Origin: Reticulascus tulasneorum
Lineage: Eukaryota > Ascomycota > Sordariomycetes > Glomerellales > Reticulascaceae
DNA: 64,000 nucleotides
Reading direction: 5' to 3'
NCBI GenBank assembly: GCA_001557505.1
Contig: LSAX01000006.1
Location: forward strand, 1,736,001 to 1,800,000
In this document: one piece after another, positions 34,079-44,448 of the stretch
Position numbering within the stretch: the first letter of the stretch is position 1
Layout: each line of letters opens with the position of its first letter
Notes under the pieces: generated by a model
Seen by the model: the letters and a program-made list of their open reading frames with translations, nothing else
What the model was told of the DNA's origin: nothing
The model's database searches: none
Program-made: the position numbers and the translations under genes

Positions 34079-35317
34079 ATGGCAGGCGACGAGCACTACT
34101 CTAGAAGAGATGGTGATGGGATGGATCCTCGTGAAGATGAGGAACGGGGCAACACGGGGAGGAGGCAACGCGTGCGGTCTAGATCACCTGGTAGAGGCCA
34201 TGGTCGGGAAGGCCCGCGGCATCGATCCCCGACCGGTGAGAAGACCGGGAGAGGTGACAGATCTGGACACGGCAAGAGGTCGCGTGAGACCGGTGGACAG
34301 GATCCGTATGAGCGAGCATCGAAGACCAGGAGATCTCGTTCCCCCGGCTACGAGGCACCAAAATCCAAGAAGGATTACACAGAATCCGCTGCGCACGCTT
34401 CAACTACTGCCAAGCACCACTCTCGTCGCAAGCGGCGTTCGCCCACTCCCCTTGGCAACTCTCGCCAGGTTGTTAAGCTGCCCTTCAACTCACGCACCTT
34501 ATCAAAACCGGATCTGGATGCGTTCCGCCCCCTATTTGCGTACTACCTGAGCCTTCAGAAACAGAAGCATCTGGGGGACATGGATGAGCGGGAGGTCAGG
34601 GGCCGCTGGAAGAGCTTCGTAGGGAAGTGGAATCGAGGCGAGCTTGCAGAGGGGTGGTATGATCCTGAAATGTTCGTTACGGCGTCGAGCGAGGAGGTCA
34701 GCGGCAGCTTGATGGTATCATCAGGTGCGCCTGGGGATGTCCAGGGCGGACAAGCTGGAAAGATCGCCAATGAAGAGGTGGCAGAGGCAGAGGATGGGAG
34801 CGACGATGACGACGACATAGGGCCAGTCCTCCCTTCAGCCTCTCGGGGTCCGAAATCGGGCCCCCTCATCCCCACGCTGGAAGACCTCTCCATCCGCCGC
34901 GAAATGCAATCAGAAGACCAGCTTCAGCGGGCGGAAGACCTGCGGGCATCCAGAAAAGCAGACCGCAGTCTCCAAAAGGAGCGGCTCGAGGACCTAGCGC
35001 CGCGTGCGGAGGCGGGGACCCGCGAGCGTATGCTCGAGAAGCGGGCGGCCGTGAACAGCAAGATGAAGGAGTTCAGGGAGAAGTCGCCGGGCTTGGAGGT
35101 CGGCGAGAAGGAGCTCATGGGCGGGGGCGACTCGGTGGAGGAGCTGAAGAGGATGAAACTTACCGAGCAGAGGAAGAAGACGGAGCGGGAGGTTAGGAGG
35201 GAGGAGGTCATGAGGGCGAGGAAGGCCGAGCGGGAGGAGAGGGTTAAAGAGTACCGGGACCGGGAGGAGGAGACGATGGTGGTGCTGAGGGAGTTGGCGA
35301 GGCAGAGGTTTGGATAG
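34079..35317 (+). CDS. RS-rich conserved fungal nuclear protein, function unknown
   Basis: Single-exon gene of 412 aa. The N-terminal ~140 residues are Arg/Ser/Asp/Gly rich with RSRSPGRG- and RSRSPGYE-type elements, as in splicing-related proteins. A compact conserved-looking block follows (LPFNSRTLSKPDLDAFRPLF, then WKSFVGKWNRGELAEGWYDP, about 140-200). After an acidic linker (SDDDDDIGPVLP) the remainder is a long, highly charged Arg/Glu/Lys helix ending in VLRELARQRFG. I do not recognise an enzymatic domain. Similar fungal proteins are often annotated as HEL117-like, a label that does not imply helicase motifs, and none are present. A role in pre-mRNA processing is only inference from the RS region. 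Confidence 0.8.
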   Translation: MAGDEHYSRRDGDGMDPREDEERGNTGRRQRVRSRSPGRGHGREGPRHRSPTGEKTGRGDRSGHGKRSRETGGQDPYERASKTRRSRSPGYEAPKSKKDYTESAAHASTTAKHHSRRKRRSPTPLGNSRQVVKLPFNSRTLSKPDLDAFRPLFAYYLSLQKQKHLGDMDEREVRGRWKSFVGKWNRGELAEGWYDPEMFVTASSEEVSGSLMVSSGAPGDVQGGQAGKIANEEVAEAEDGSDDDDDIGPVLPSASRGPKSGPLIPTLEDLSIRREMQSEDQLQRAEDLRASRKADRSLQKERLEDLAPRAEAGTRERMLEKRAAVNSKMKEFREKSPGLEVGEKELMGGGDSVEELKRMKLTEQRKKTEREVRREEVMRARKAEREERVKEYRDREEETMVVLRELARQRFG

Positions 35318-36021
35318 ATCAGAGAGAGGACTATGTTGTAGGCAAAAGTAACGGTAATAGAGCCAGCCCTTGGATGGGAGAATATAATGAATAGCTCGAA
35401 AGATCTTGTTTCAAACATGCTCTTATCATCTTCTCGGTTCTGCAATAATCGGCATTAGAGGAACCGAGTTTACTGTTACAGTCGGGACTCACGACTTATG
35501 GGACCTGCTTGTGACAAATTTTCCCACAAAGAACACATTATTAACATTCATCAATCCTCCGACTACCGAGACAGCAAGGGGTTCAAGGAGAGTGAGGACT
35601 CGTGACACGCTAGATTCAGACTTCACTTGGAATATTTTTGAACGACAAAAATGGCGCAACTACACAGTGGGAAAGGTCCAAATGGAAAGGGATTCTTTCT
35701 GACATGGCGATGGTAGATAAGGATCATCCGTAATAGCCTGCGAATGCACAGAGAAAGGACTTCTTGCGAATAGTGCCGCCCACAGGTAGCACCGAACGGA
35801 GAAAAGGCTCGAAAGTATAACGAGTTACTCGACGCATAACACAATTGATACTGAAGAGTTTCTACTTGGTTTGAACACCATTATCAATCTCTCGTTTACG
35901 CTTCTAAGCCCTAAATATAGGAACTTGCTTTACAACTGGCGCAGATGCCGAATGGCAGAGAAACAAATGTAATCAGATCAAATTGCATCATCAGCCATTC
36001 AAGACCACAACTCTATCCCTC
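35318..36021. other. Intergenic region, no gene seen
   Basis: 704 bp between convergent genes (RS-rich protein and small secreted protein A). Base composition becomes more AT-rich here. No supportable frame was found. Confidence 0.5.
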
Positions 36022-36366
36022 CTACCAATCACAGGGTGATTCGAGCCAAGCAGCGACATAACACTCGGACACCCCTCCAAACCCACACGAGCCTACGTTA
36101 AAGTCTCTGAAAAGCTTCCTGAAACATCGTCTGCCCTGGCCATTGTAGTAGAAGTGGCCTCGCGCATTGACATGATCCAAGCAAATCTCCCGCATGTTTG
36201 CTATGCCGGTCCGGCAACCGTCCTGTGTACTGAGATAACCCGTTGGCCCAAAGTTCGGGACAAATATACCGGTTCTCTGAATGCCATGGTCGACGGAACC
36301 GATGAAATCCGCTGCAACTGTGGTGGACAGTGCCATCATAGGCAGTGCGATGGAGGAGAGCCGCAT
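36022..36366 (-). CDS. Small secreted six-cysteine protein A
   Basis: 114 aa, single exon. A signal peptide is clear (RLSSIALPMMALSTTVAA, with cleavage expected just before DFIGSV). The mature part is about 95 residues with six cysteines. It shares a gap-free core with protein B at 38503: GCR-x5-M-x3-C-x-D-x2-N-x-RGHF-x7-RC, then a C-terminal W-x-E-(S/A)-PC-x-W. There is no transmembrane segment or known enzyme motif. Small size, secretion and even cysteines make it effector-like or defence/antagonism-related, but no function can be assigned. It points away from protein B across a tandem-repeat array. Confidence 0.85.
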   Translation of the reverse strand: MRLSSIALPMMALSTTVAADFIGSVDHGIQRTGIFVPNFGPTGYLSTQDGCRTGIANMREICLDHVNARGHFYYNGQGRRCFRKLFRDFNVGSCGFGGVSECYVAAWLESPCDW

Positions 36367-36884
36367 GATTCCGTGTCTTTTTTCCCTTCGTTAGCCTTTG
36401 TCAATTGGAGGTAGAGTCAGAAGGGAGTTACTGAGGTTGACTTGGTGACTGGTAGGTAATGTTTAAATAATAACAACTCTCTGTCAAGGAAGGGATGAGT
36501 GAGGCAACGGTTGTCAATCTGTAGAAATTGGGCTTGAGCTCATCTTATGGAATTAATTGACTGGCGAATCCCAATATCAGAGGGAGCAAGCCCCAGCAAC
36601 AAGTTATTTGGTGATTGCGTCCCAACATCCCATACTTTCGGTCACACGGACTGCGCTGTGGATCGGACCAGTCGGTGGGGGGTGACAAGCCAGTAATTAC
36701 GAACTGGGCATATGCCATGGCACACTCACGTTGCATCATCATACAGCTAAGTTTAACTGTGACGGCCGATATGATCAATTCTTTTACCTAACGATAATCT
36801 TGATAGCCTTGATCAAGGTTAATTATATCATCTGCAGGCGGCGCATCTTCAAGAGACCTGCATTAGGTGTTGTGGTAAGACTAA
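36367..36884. other. AT-rich upstream region of secreted protein A
   Basis: Non-coding, AT-rich sequence between the start of protein A and the tandem array. It presumably holds the promoter of protein A. Nothing further was recognised. Confidence 0.5.
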
Positions 36885-37975
36885 AATATTCCTCTTTGCA
36901 TGCAACTAGTGATAAACGAAAATGGCCGGATTCTCCATACGGTAGGTAGCTATAGGCAGGCGTGATCCCTTTTTACTACCTAGGTAGTTAGTATGGCTGT
37001 CAGGAGTTAAGTTATCTACCAAGATTTTATTCTGCTGGCGCATGCATGGCTGCATAGTGATATTGAATCTCTTTGCATATAACTAGTGATAAAAGACCAT
37101 GACTGGCTGCTCTATACGATAGGTAGGAATAGACATCTGTGAATTCCTATTACTAATTGGTATGGTTGTTAGGAGTTGAGTTATTTATCAGGTTTTGTTC
37201 CACCGGAGCATGAATGGCTGCATAGTGATATTGAATCTTTTTGCATGTACGGACGTGACTGGGGCTTAAAGAACATGACCGGCTTCTCCATGCGGTAGGT
37301 AGGAATAGTCTGCCAGATCTTTTCTAAGACTAGTTGTTGGCATGGTTGTTGGGAGTTGAATTGTCTCCAACGCTCCATTCTATTGGTCAATGCATGGCTG
37401 TTGGGAGTTGAGTTGTCTACCGAGGTTTCATTCTACGCCATGTCTTATGTATGGCTGCATTGTAATATTGAATCCTTTGGCATGCAACGGGTGATGAAAG
37501 TACACGATGGGCTTCTCCATGCGGCAGTGGGAAAGGCAGCCGTGTTTTTTTCATCGCCAGTTGGCAGGGTTATTGGGAATTGAGTTGTTTCCAACACTTG
37601 ATTCTCTTGGCGTATGTATGGTTGTTGGGAGTTGAGTTGTCTCTAACATTCCATTCTATTGGCGCATGCAAGGTTGCGGGCAGTTGAGTTTTCTAACCAA
37701 GATTTCGTTCCACTGGCGCATGCACGGCTGCATATGGATATTGAATCGTTTTACAAGTACGGACGTAACTGGCGATAAAAGAACACGACCGGTTGGAAGA
37801 GGCAGCCGTGATTTTATTTTGACTACTAGTTGGCATGGTTGTTGGGAGTTGAGTTGTCTCCAACACTCCATTCTATTGGCCCATGCAAGGTGGCGGGCAG
37901 TTGAGTTGTTTAACCAAGAATTCGTTCTACTGGCGCATGCACGGCTGCATGGCGATATTGAATCTGACCGCAAAC
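36885..37975. repeat. Hierarchical tandem-repeat array between the two secreted-protein genes
   Basis: Degenerate tandem array of about 1.1 kb. The head motif GCATGCACGGCTGCAT recurs near 37040, 37208, 37446, 37718 and 37935, and is followed each time by GATATTGAATC or a variant. A second motif, GGTTGTTGGGAGTTGAGTTGTC, occurs nine times (near 36994, 37166, 37344, 37397, 37569, 37620, 37672, 37838 and 37889). Head-to-head spacings of 168, about 238, about 272 and 217 bp fit a basic unit of about 168 bp with zero, one, two and one extra modules of about 52 bp. The head contains the short inverted repeat ATGCA/TGCAT. There are no long open frames and no transposon terminal repeats. The leftmost units show TG-to-TA and CA-to-TA changes typical of RIP. 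Confidence 0.85.
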
Positions 37976-38502
37976 GCGTGGTCATCTCTAGTTAGACAAG
38001 GCGAATTGCCGCCTTATTCTAGCAGTATTTATTTTTTAGTGTAGATGGAACTTTTGGTACCGGCTTCCAATAGCGGTTTCCGTACGATGGGCTTGTGTTC
38101 TATTTCGCAATCACACCTCACAGCTTCAACCCCGGTAAGGCTTGGCAGTAATCCTCCTGCGGAAACCAGAGAGAAATTTCAACGTTGAGATGGTGAAGAT
38201 GTTGGCGGTGCCGTGGAGTTTGCGGTCATGAGAGAGATAGCGTGGTGGCCCGGCTGGAGCTAGGTGGATAGGTAGAATAGTATATGAACTTGCCTGTTGC
38301 TTCACATTATCTCCATCCAATCTTTACTACCTGCAGGTTCCAAAGCCCACTCCCAGAGTTTTCTTTTCGCTCAAGAGAACTTCCTAGCTCCTCTAACTCT
38401 CTACACCAGATCTCAAGTGTACGTGTTTCTCCTTTGAGCCTAACTTGCGAAGTATTATTTTACTGATAAACAGTTGGTATACAGGCAAACATCTTCGGAA
38501 CG
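37976..38502. other. Upstream region of secreted protein B
   Basis: About 530 bp between the array and the start of protein B, probably its promoter and leader. No coding signal was seen. Confidence 0.5.
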
Positions 38503-38889
38503 ATGCTTCTCCGAAACATCACACCAATTATTACATTCTCGGCCGCTGTGATGGCAGATTATTTGATTACTGTTACAGACTGCGGCGTGTTTGGCAATTG
38601 CGATAGCACCGGGGTCTGGTATGGCGCCTATGCTGCCGCACTTGTCAACCCCAACGAGGGATGTCGTAATCCAGGAGCTGGGATGGAGTGGGCTTGCTTT
38701 GACTGGGGCAACAAGAGAGGCCACTTTAACTTCCCTGGCGGGCCACACCGCTGCATAGTCCAGAAAGCATCCGAGAATGCTGATTTCGCCATTGGTGTTT
38801 GGTTTGAGGCGCCCTGTGCGTGGCGGATAGCGTCCAGCGGCACTGGGCGAAACGAAACCTCGTCACCGGTCAATGGGACTGAGGTTTAG
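38503..38889 (+). CDS. Small secreted six-cysteine protein B (paralogue of A)
   Basis: 128 aa, single exon. The signal peptide is LLRNITPIITFSAAVMA with cleavage expected near ADYLITV. The mature part has six cysteines. It aligns with protein A without gaps through the GCR...M...C-x-D-x2-N-x-RGHF...RC core and again at the C-terminal EAPCAW. The two early cysteines (DCGVFGNC) are absent from A, which instead has a Cys pair late (GSCGFGGVSEC), so disulfide pairing may differ. B ends in a Ser/Thr/Asn-rich tail of about 20 residues, with two possible N-glycosylation sites, that A lacks. Orientation is divergent from A. Function is unknown and effector-like by size and composition. Confidence 0.85.
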   Translation: MLLRNITPIITFSAAVMADYLITVTDCGVFGNCDSTGVWYGAYAAALVNPNEGCRNPGAGMEWACFDWGNKRGHFNFPGGPHRCIVQKASENADFAIGVWFEAPCAWRIASSGTGRNETSSPVNGTEV

Positions 38890-38985
38890 CATGGAGTATC
38901 AGCAATGAATCTTCCAGTTGACGGTATCACCAAGTCTGTCGATATCTACGGCATCCAGGAGTATCTACAGCGGCGCTCGGGACGG

Positions 38986-39665
38986 TCAAATCGGTTGGAT
39001 GGTGACGATATTCCGCCACCGAGAATACAGATTGTTACATTCATTTTGCACCATATATTTCCACCTGCAGCTCCCAGCCAAACACTTGGCGGCCTCGTAC
39101 TTTTGGTGATCAGTCGTCGATGTGGAATTCAGGCTTTGACTGGCGTCTTGCGATCTTTGCAGTTTGATCTTATCGCTTAACACTGACTGCATCTTCACGT
39201 CCTCGGCTTCTACTGAAGCCCGTACTTGTTGTAACTGTTCCTCGCGGTCTTGGATCTACTTTCGTAAATCAACCAACTTTTGCTCCTCCCGAGCACGTGC
39301 ATCTTATCCTATAGCAAGGCTTCTCTGTCTCTCGCTTTTCAATCTGAACAATATTGTCCGCGATTTCTTCTTCCTGCAACTTGATAGACCTTTCCCTGCC
39401 ATCAATTAAGAATCATAAATCGCTACACGGTTTTCTCCTTTATGCCAATCAGAGTCAAGCCTCTGACAACCATCTACTCTGATGAGATTGGAAACCTGCG
39501 TTACTGAAAACTGATCTGCTTGGACTACCTGTTTGGGCGTGGTAGATGTGCAGAGGGTAAAGAAAGCTTTCCATAATCTAGGAAACACTACTTTAAACGG
39601 GTTTGGTCTTCAACGTCTCGAAAGTCTTTAGAATTCTTCGCCGGGCGCGCCTGAACAGTCCAACT
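38986..39665 (-). pseudogene. Decayed coiled-coil protein gene
   Basis: Read on the minus strand, pieces in different frames form one continuous-looking protein: a segment with FPRLWKAFFTL and VTQVSNLIRVDGCQRLDSDW (about 39588-39410), then a helical KLQEEEIADNIVQIEKRE segment, then DARAREEQKLVDLRK, an in-frame TAG, and IQDREEQLQQVRASVEAED, ending near 38986. Stops and at least two frame changes break it. The TAG after LRK sits where CAG (Gln) would continue the heptad pattern, a C-to-T change in a CpA context as expected from RIP. I could not assign the family; the acidic/basic helix indicates a coiled coil. Confidence 0.6.
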
Positions 39666-40075
39666 ACACCTAAACCAACTCTACATCCAACATAGTCTGT
39701 CTTTATGATAGCTGACAACGTAAATGTGGAGCGTGAGATGCACACTGTGCTTAAGGTGTCTAAATAGGAGTTCTATGGTGCTAGTCTGTCCTCACCCGCC
39801 CAAGCCACGCACTGTGTGCACGAGCCATCATAATTCCAAGTTTGTAAATTTCACGCCTGGAATTTTCACAACTCCATCTCAGGTGAGTTTCACAGCCCTA
39901 AACAGACAGACGAATACGATCTTTTGCGCTAACGAAGCGCAGTGTTTTCAAAGATCTTAGAAGCTTGTGAATTTCTTAAGACTTACATCTAGTTCTGGTT
40001 GGATACTTTTGGGCATCGGAAGTTTGCCGAGTGAGTGACACAGCTCGGCGGGAATCGAAGAGAACATCAAGCGCC
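39666..40075. other. Intergenic region before the EFM7-like gene
   Basis: About 410 bp, the probable promoter of the methyltransferase gene. No feature was recognised. Confidence 0.45.
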
Positions 40076-40876
40076 ATGGACAACGAATTGGATGCGGACA
40101 CAGGGGCCCTCTTCGATGACCCGGAGGACTACTATCCGCCAACGCCGCCTCCCACGAGCCAAACCTACACTCTCAATTCGGGCGAGACACTCACGCTCCA
40201 CCTCGTAGGGTACAGTCCCACCGAAGCGCACCATCTATGGAACGGCAGCCGCATCGTCTCGGAGTACTTCGAGGCCGAGCCCGCCCGAGTCAGGGGCAAG
40301 ACCGTGCTCGAGCTTGGAGCCGGCGCCGGTCTCCCTTCTCTGGTGTGTGGCGTGCTGGGCGCTCGCAAGGTGGTAGTCACCGACTTCCCGGACGCGGATC
40401 TCGTGATAAACATGCAAAAGAACGTCGATGAGTGCGATGTCACGACCTCTGCCTCGGGGCGCATAGTCCAAATCATCACGCCTCTTGGCTTCGTCTGGGG
40501 CGGTGACCCGCAGCCGCTACTCGCCCAACTTCCTACCTCTGAAGCTGCACCACCTTCAGGCTTCGATGTTCTCATTCTCGCCGACCTGCTCTTCCGGCAT
40601 TCCGAACATGGGAAGCTCGTGACTACGATTGAGCAAACAATGAGGAGGGCTAGGGAGAGCAGGGCCTATGTGTTCTTTACTAGCTATAGGCCATGGTTGC
40701 AGCACAAGGATCTGGCTTTCTTCGATGTTGTGAGGGAGAGGGGACTGCTGGTGGAGCAGGTGCTGGAGGTCAAGATGGAAAAGCCATTGTTTGAAGGGGA
40801 CCCGGGGGATTTGGAAGTGCAAAAAACCGTCACGGGGTTTGAGGTGCGGTGGCCGGACGAGAGTTGCAAGAGTTAA
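40076..40876 (+). CDS. EFM7: EFM7/NNT1-like protein N-terminal and lysine methyltransferase
   Basis: Class I SAM-dependent methyltransferase of the methyltransf_16 family. The yeast member modifies the N-terminal Gly and adjacent Lys of eEF1A; older annotation calls it nicotinamide N-methyltransferase. 266 aa, single exon, with the start at the only suitable ATG. The N-terminal signature ALFDDPEDYYPPTPPPTSQ is typical of EFM7. SAM motif I is VLELGAGAGLPSL at about 77-89, the acidic residue of motif II is in VVVTDFPDADL, and LILADLLFRHSEH corresponds to the motif 3/post-motif region. Function is inferred from orthology. Confidence 0.88.
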   Translation: MDNELDADTGALFDDPEDYYPPTPPPTSQTYTLNSGETLTLHLVGYSPTEAHHLWNGSRIVSEYFEAEPARVRGKTVLELGAGAGLPSLVCGVLGARKVVVTDFPDADLVINMQKNVDECDVTTSASGRIVQIITPLGFVWGGDPQPLLAQLPTSEAAPPSGFDVLILADLLFRHSEHGKLVTTIEQTMRRARESRAYVFFTSYRPWLQHKDLAFFDVVRERGLLVEQVLEVKMEKPLFEGDPGDLEVQKTVTGFEVRWPDESCKS

Positions 40877-42550
40877 GATGCGGCATTCGTAAAAATAAGT
40901 CTCCAGCATTATTCCATCGGCTCTGGATACTAGACTCGCAATCGGGGTCACGCGCAGCCACACGGGGGAGATCATGATTAGGCATAACTCGGCAGACATT
41001 TTAGACCCATGGAGGAAAGAAGCTTATGCCAGCCGCGTAGCATATATGTCGGCCGAGGACGAAGTCCGAAATACAAGACCTTCGATCCGAAAGTATCGTT
41101 CTTGTCAGCTATCTACCTGGAACGTGGAGTCAACCCGTTTAGCAGCTCTGCTGTACCCCGGAGTCCCAAAGCACGACCACCCCGGAGTGGTGCATATCAA
41201 TCTACGCCCGCAAGTACGTAGTGGGTTGAAGACTTCCAAAACCGGAGAGGCTCCGTGATTGATATGGCTTCAGCTAGCAACCAGTGAAGCAGTCCAGCCA
41301 CAAGAGGAGCAATGCGGGGACGGATAGATGAAGATGGATGCCATCATGGGGACTGGCGATTGCGAAGTTGAGTGTCTCTCGAGGTCAGGTGAGCGAGTGC
41401 TTATCAATTCCTCTTTAAAAATGACGCATCTTCATTTCGGTTCGATCGATGGGTTGGGTGAAGTACGGAGCGTTATGGCTGGGCTAGCAAATTGCTTTGT
41501 CGGTCGTGATGGTCCCGAAGAAGATGATACCAACCGGCAATTCTTGTTCAGAAGAGTTTCTCGGACGCCTGATTTAGTGTCTGCTGCGCTCTGGGCAGGC
41601 AGGGCACAATGGGTGCATGCCCTGGCTCTGGAAAGAAAAAGAGAGAGAGATATGTCGTCGGGGTTTGGGCGACATGTTTGCCGGGTCTTTAAAGAGAGGA
41701 TCATCAGGCTATTTGGGTATGTGTAAGCGGGGCCACCAGAGTCGCGACGGTAAAGTAATTGGCAATGTTGTGCCCTTGCTTGGCGCTGGTACCGCTTAGG
41801 CTGTGTAGATTGAAACGCGAAACAAACTTGATACCCACTTGGGGCTTTTGGGCTCGGCAGCTGAGAAAACGGACCACAGTGAAGGTTTTTGTGAGGCTAT
41901 CATGACGGGGGATTGGAACGGTGACGGAGCTTCGTCCAATACCACAGCCCACCACCCCCTTCCGCTGGTGATTCCGGCAAGAGTCGCGTCCGTCCCAATG
42001 GCAGGCCGGCAACCAGACGGATGGAAAGCTTGGGACCCCCGCAGTTTCCCGCTTCTGCCTCTGTGCTGGGGTGTGTGGTGCGCGAGAGAGTGTGTGTGTC
42101 GTGGTGGTGTGCGCCGCTGTGGGTGCTCCCCGCTCAGGCTGGAAATATTGGAGTTGTTGAGGGGATCTGAGCGGCGGCATACCATTCTCGTCCAACCATG
42201 GTTGGAAGGAGGTGGTCGAAGGTCCGAGGCAAACTGGCCGCGCGAGAGCCGCAGCGATGGATTTGGCATCCCTAGATAGGTTGTGGCCAAAAAGAAAAGC
42301 CCCGACGAAGGAGAGGAGATCTTCCGGCAGCGCCCTTGGAGCTTCCTTCCTACATGGATCCTTCGATGTTTAAGCATGTTTGGTTCCCCAACGGCGAGAG
42401 GAACGGTCGCTCCAAAAAAGCTCTGGCCAACTGCCCTTCTGAGGTTCTGACTCCGAGAGGTTCCATGGAGGGGGGGGAGATGGCAGGGCAGAGCAGGGCA
42501 GGGTAGGGGAGGGCGAGGCAGGGGTTGTGTTCAGGACATGGCGCATACGT

Positions 42551-42586
42551 AGAAGCAGAAGCAGAAGCAGAAGCAGAAGCAGAAGC
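42551..42586. repeat. (AGAAGC)6 microsatellite
   Basis: Six perfect hexamers in intergenic DNA. Confidence 0.9.
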
Positions 42587-44413
42587 AAAGCATGGAAGCA
42601 CGCACAGAACCGAGCGGTGATATTGCAGTAACAGCGCAGGTGGCTTCTGCGACGGAGCGTGATATCGATACTACGGTACCTGGACTGGCCTTGCCTTGGG
42701 CCGAAAAAGATAAACTGTATGCACGCCTCTTCACTTCTTTGGCATACACCCATTCTTCAGTACTGCAGTTCGGACTAGGTAGGGGGAGGTGGGGATGGAG
42801 GCACTGACGGAGGCATAACAGGTAACATAAATAAGTCACTAGGATTTACTGATACTTAACTAATTAGTAGGTTGAGGGTGGGAATTGGCAGTCAACTAAT
42901 TACCTTAGGTAGTATGTAACCAACAATGGCCGTGTAACCATTGGGTGGTGGGCAGTGGCACGTCCTTAGGTAATGCAGCACCAGCTGCTAATAAGGTAGC
43001 TATATCCTTGGTACCTAAATCAGTGGCTTGCTTACCCCACACTTTGAGGCATCGCCGCCTCCGCATCCCCATTTTCCATCCACAGCTGGGGCCTGCAGGC
43101 TTCGGGAAATTTGGGATCTCGTCAGGAAAAGAGGAGAAGCCCGCGCATGAGTGTGTGCCAGCTTGTGTGAGTCGTGTGTGTGGGAGCTGATGGGATGTTA
43201 CACACCCAGGACGGCTGCGAAAGAAAAAAGAGGAAAGAAAATCCCGCCAGACGGAAACCACCCGAGTGCGATGTCCTCGCAGGGGGTGAATGGCGAGATC
43301 TGATGCAAGGGAGGGGGGGTCGTATTATTTTATTATTTTATAGTAAACCCATTAGGTTCTGGATTCTCTTCCCTGCTTCGAGGAAACACACGCGACTCTT
43401 TTTTTTTTGGTTCGTTTCGGCATTACCCTATATTTCCCCTCCATTGTGCTCATTCGAGAGTGTGGATGGGGGGAAACCTTTGGGCTAAGGTAGCGTGGAA
43501 TGCCTCGTTCGGTTTCGATGGGGTAAATAGGCAGTTGTGTTTACATACCGTATAATTACTCGTACAGATTACAGCAGCACGATAACCTAACTCACCTACA
43601 TAGCCAGCCGGGGCGACGCTACTTCATCGGGGCATACGCTACTCATTTCAAGCCAAGTAGTCCGTAGCTCCCCTCCGCTTTGATGAGGCGGGGCGAGGGG
43701 GCGAGGATGCTAGCTGGACCTCGGGACACATTCCGACGTTGGAATGGAAAGGATAGGTAGGGTTGGCTCGCTAATAAGGTATCAATGAAGATATGTATGC
43801 AGCGCGCAATGGAAAGGACGAAAGAGGTGCGGATCTTCGGAATTGATGGGGTATGAGTAGGACAGGGGGGCAATAAGACGACCCGAGGATGACACGAATA
43901 TGACGGCAATATTGTGCTGTGGATGAGAATGATGGTGGAAGACATCGTCTCATCACGTCCTTTGCACCTTGTTCGCACCCTGGGAGGTAAGTTAAGGGCA
44001 CTTGATGCCTCTTCCAGATAGGTAGGGAACCCATCAACTCTGCACCCACCTACCTTCTATGGGGAACTAACTTGCTTTCTATTCCAATTCCCTGCCAAAC
44101 CGGGCACCCATTACGCAGTGCCAACTACACCACCCAGGACTTGTATGTACGATTGGATCTGTCCACGCTGTTTACGAAGTAATAGGTGGGTAGTGGGTAG
44201 TGGGCAGAGTGAACCAAAGCGGCTGATTGGCATTTCCCCGCCCCCACATGCGAAACAAAAAAGAAAACCCCTACGAGCTTCGGGCGAGGGAGGTGTACTT
44301 TCAGCAGGTATGGGCTTCCCATAGCGTGTCGAGGTACCAAGCTGCAGCGGGTGTAGCTAAGCATTTTTTTTCTTCTTCTTTTTCATTCAGTGTGGTGATT
44401 TCCCGTGTCCCGT

Positions 44414-44448
44414 CCCATCCCATCCCATCCCATCCCATCCCATCCCAT
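44414..44448. repeat. (CCCAT)7 microsatellite
   Basis: Seven perfect pentamers, followed by further CCATCC-rich sequence to about 44,560. Confidence 0.9.

Noticed and set aside
37656..37995. Open frames on both strands inside the tandem array
   Set aside because: They are repeats of the array unit read in frame, with no start context or conserved product; RIP-like changes break the equivalent frames in other units.
36022..40075. The array and pseudogene as remnants of one transposon
   Set aside because: No terminal repeats, target-site duplication, transposase or reverse transcriptase motif could be found.
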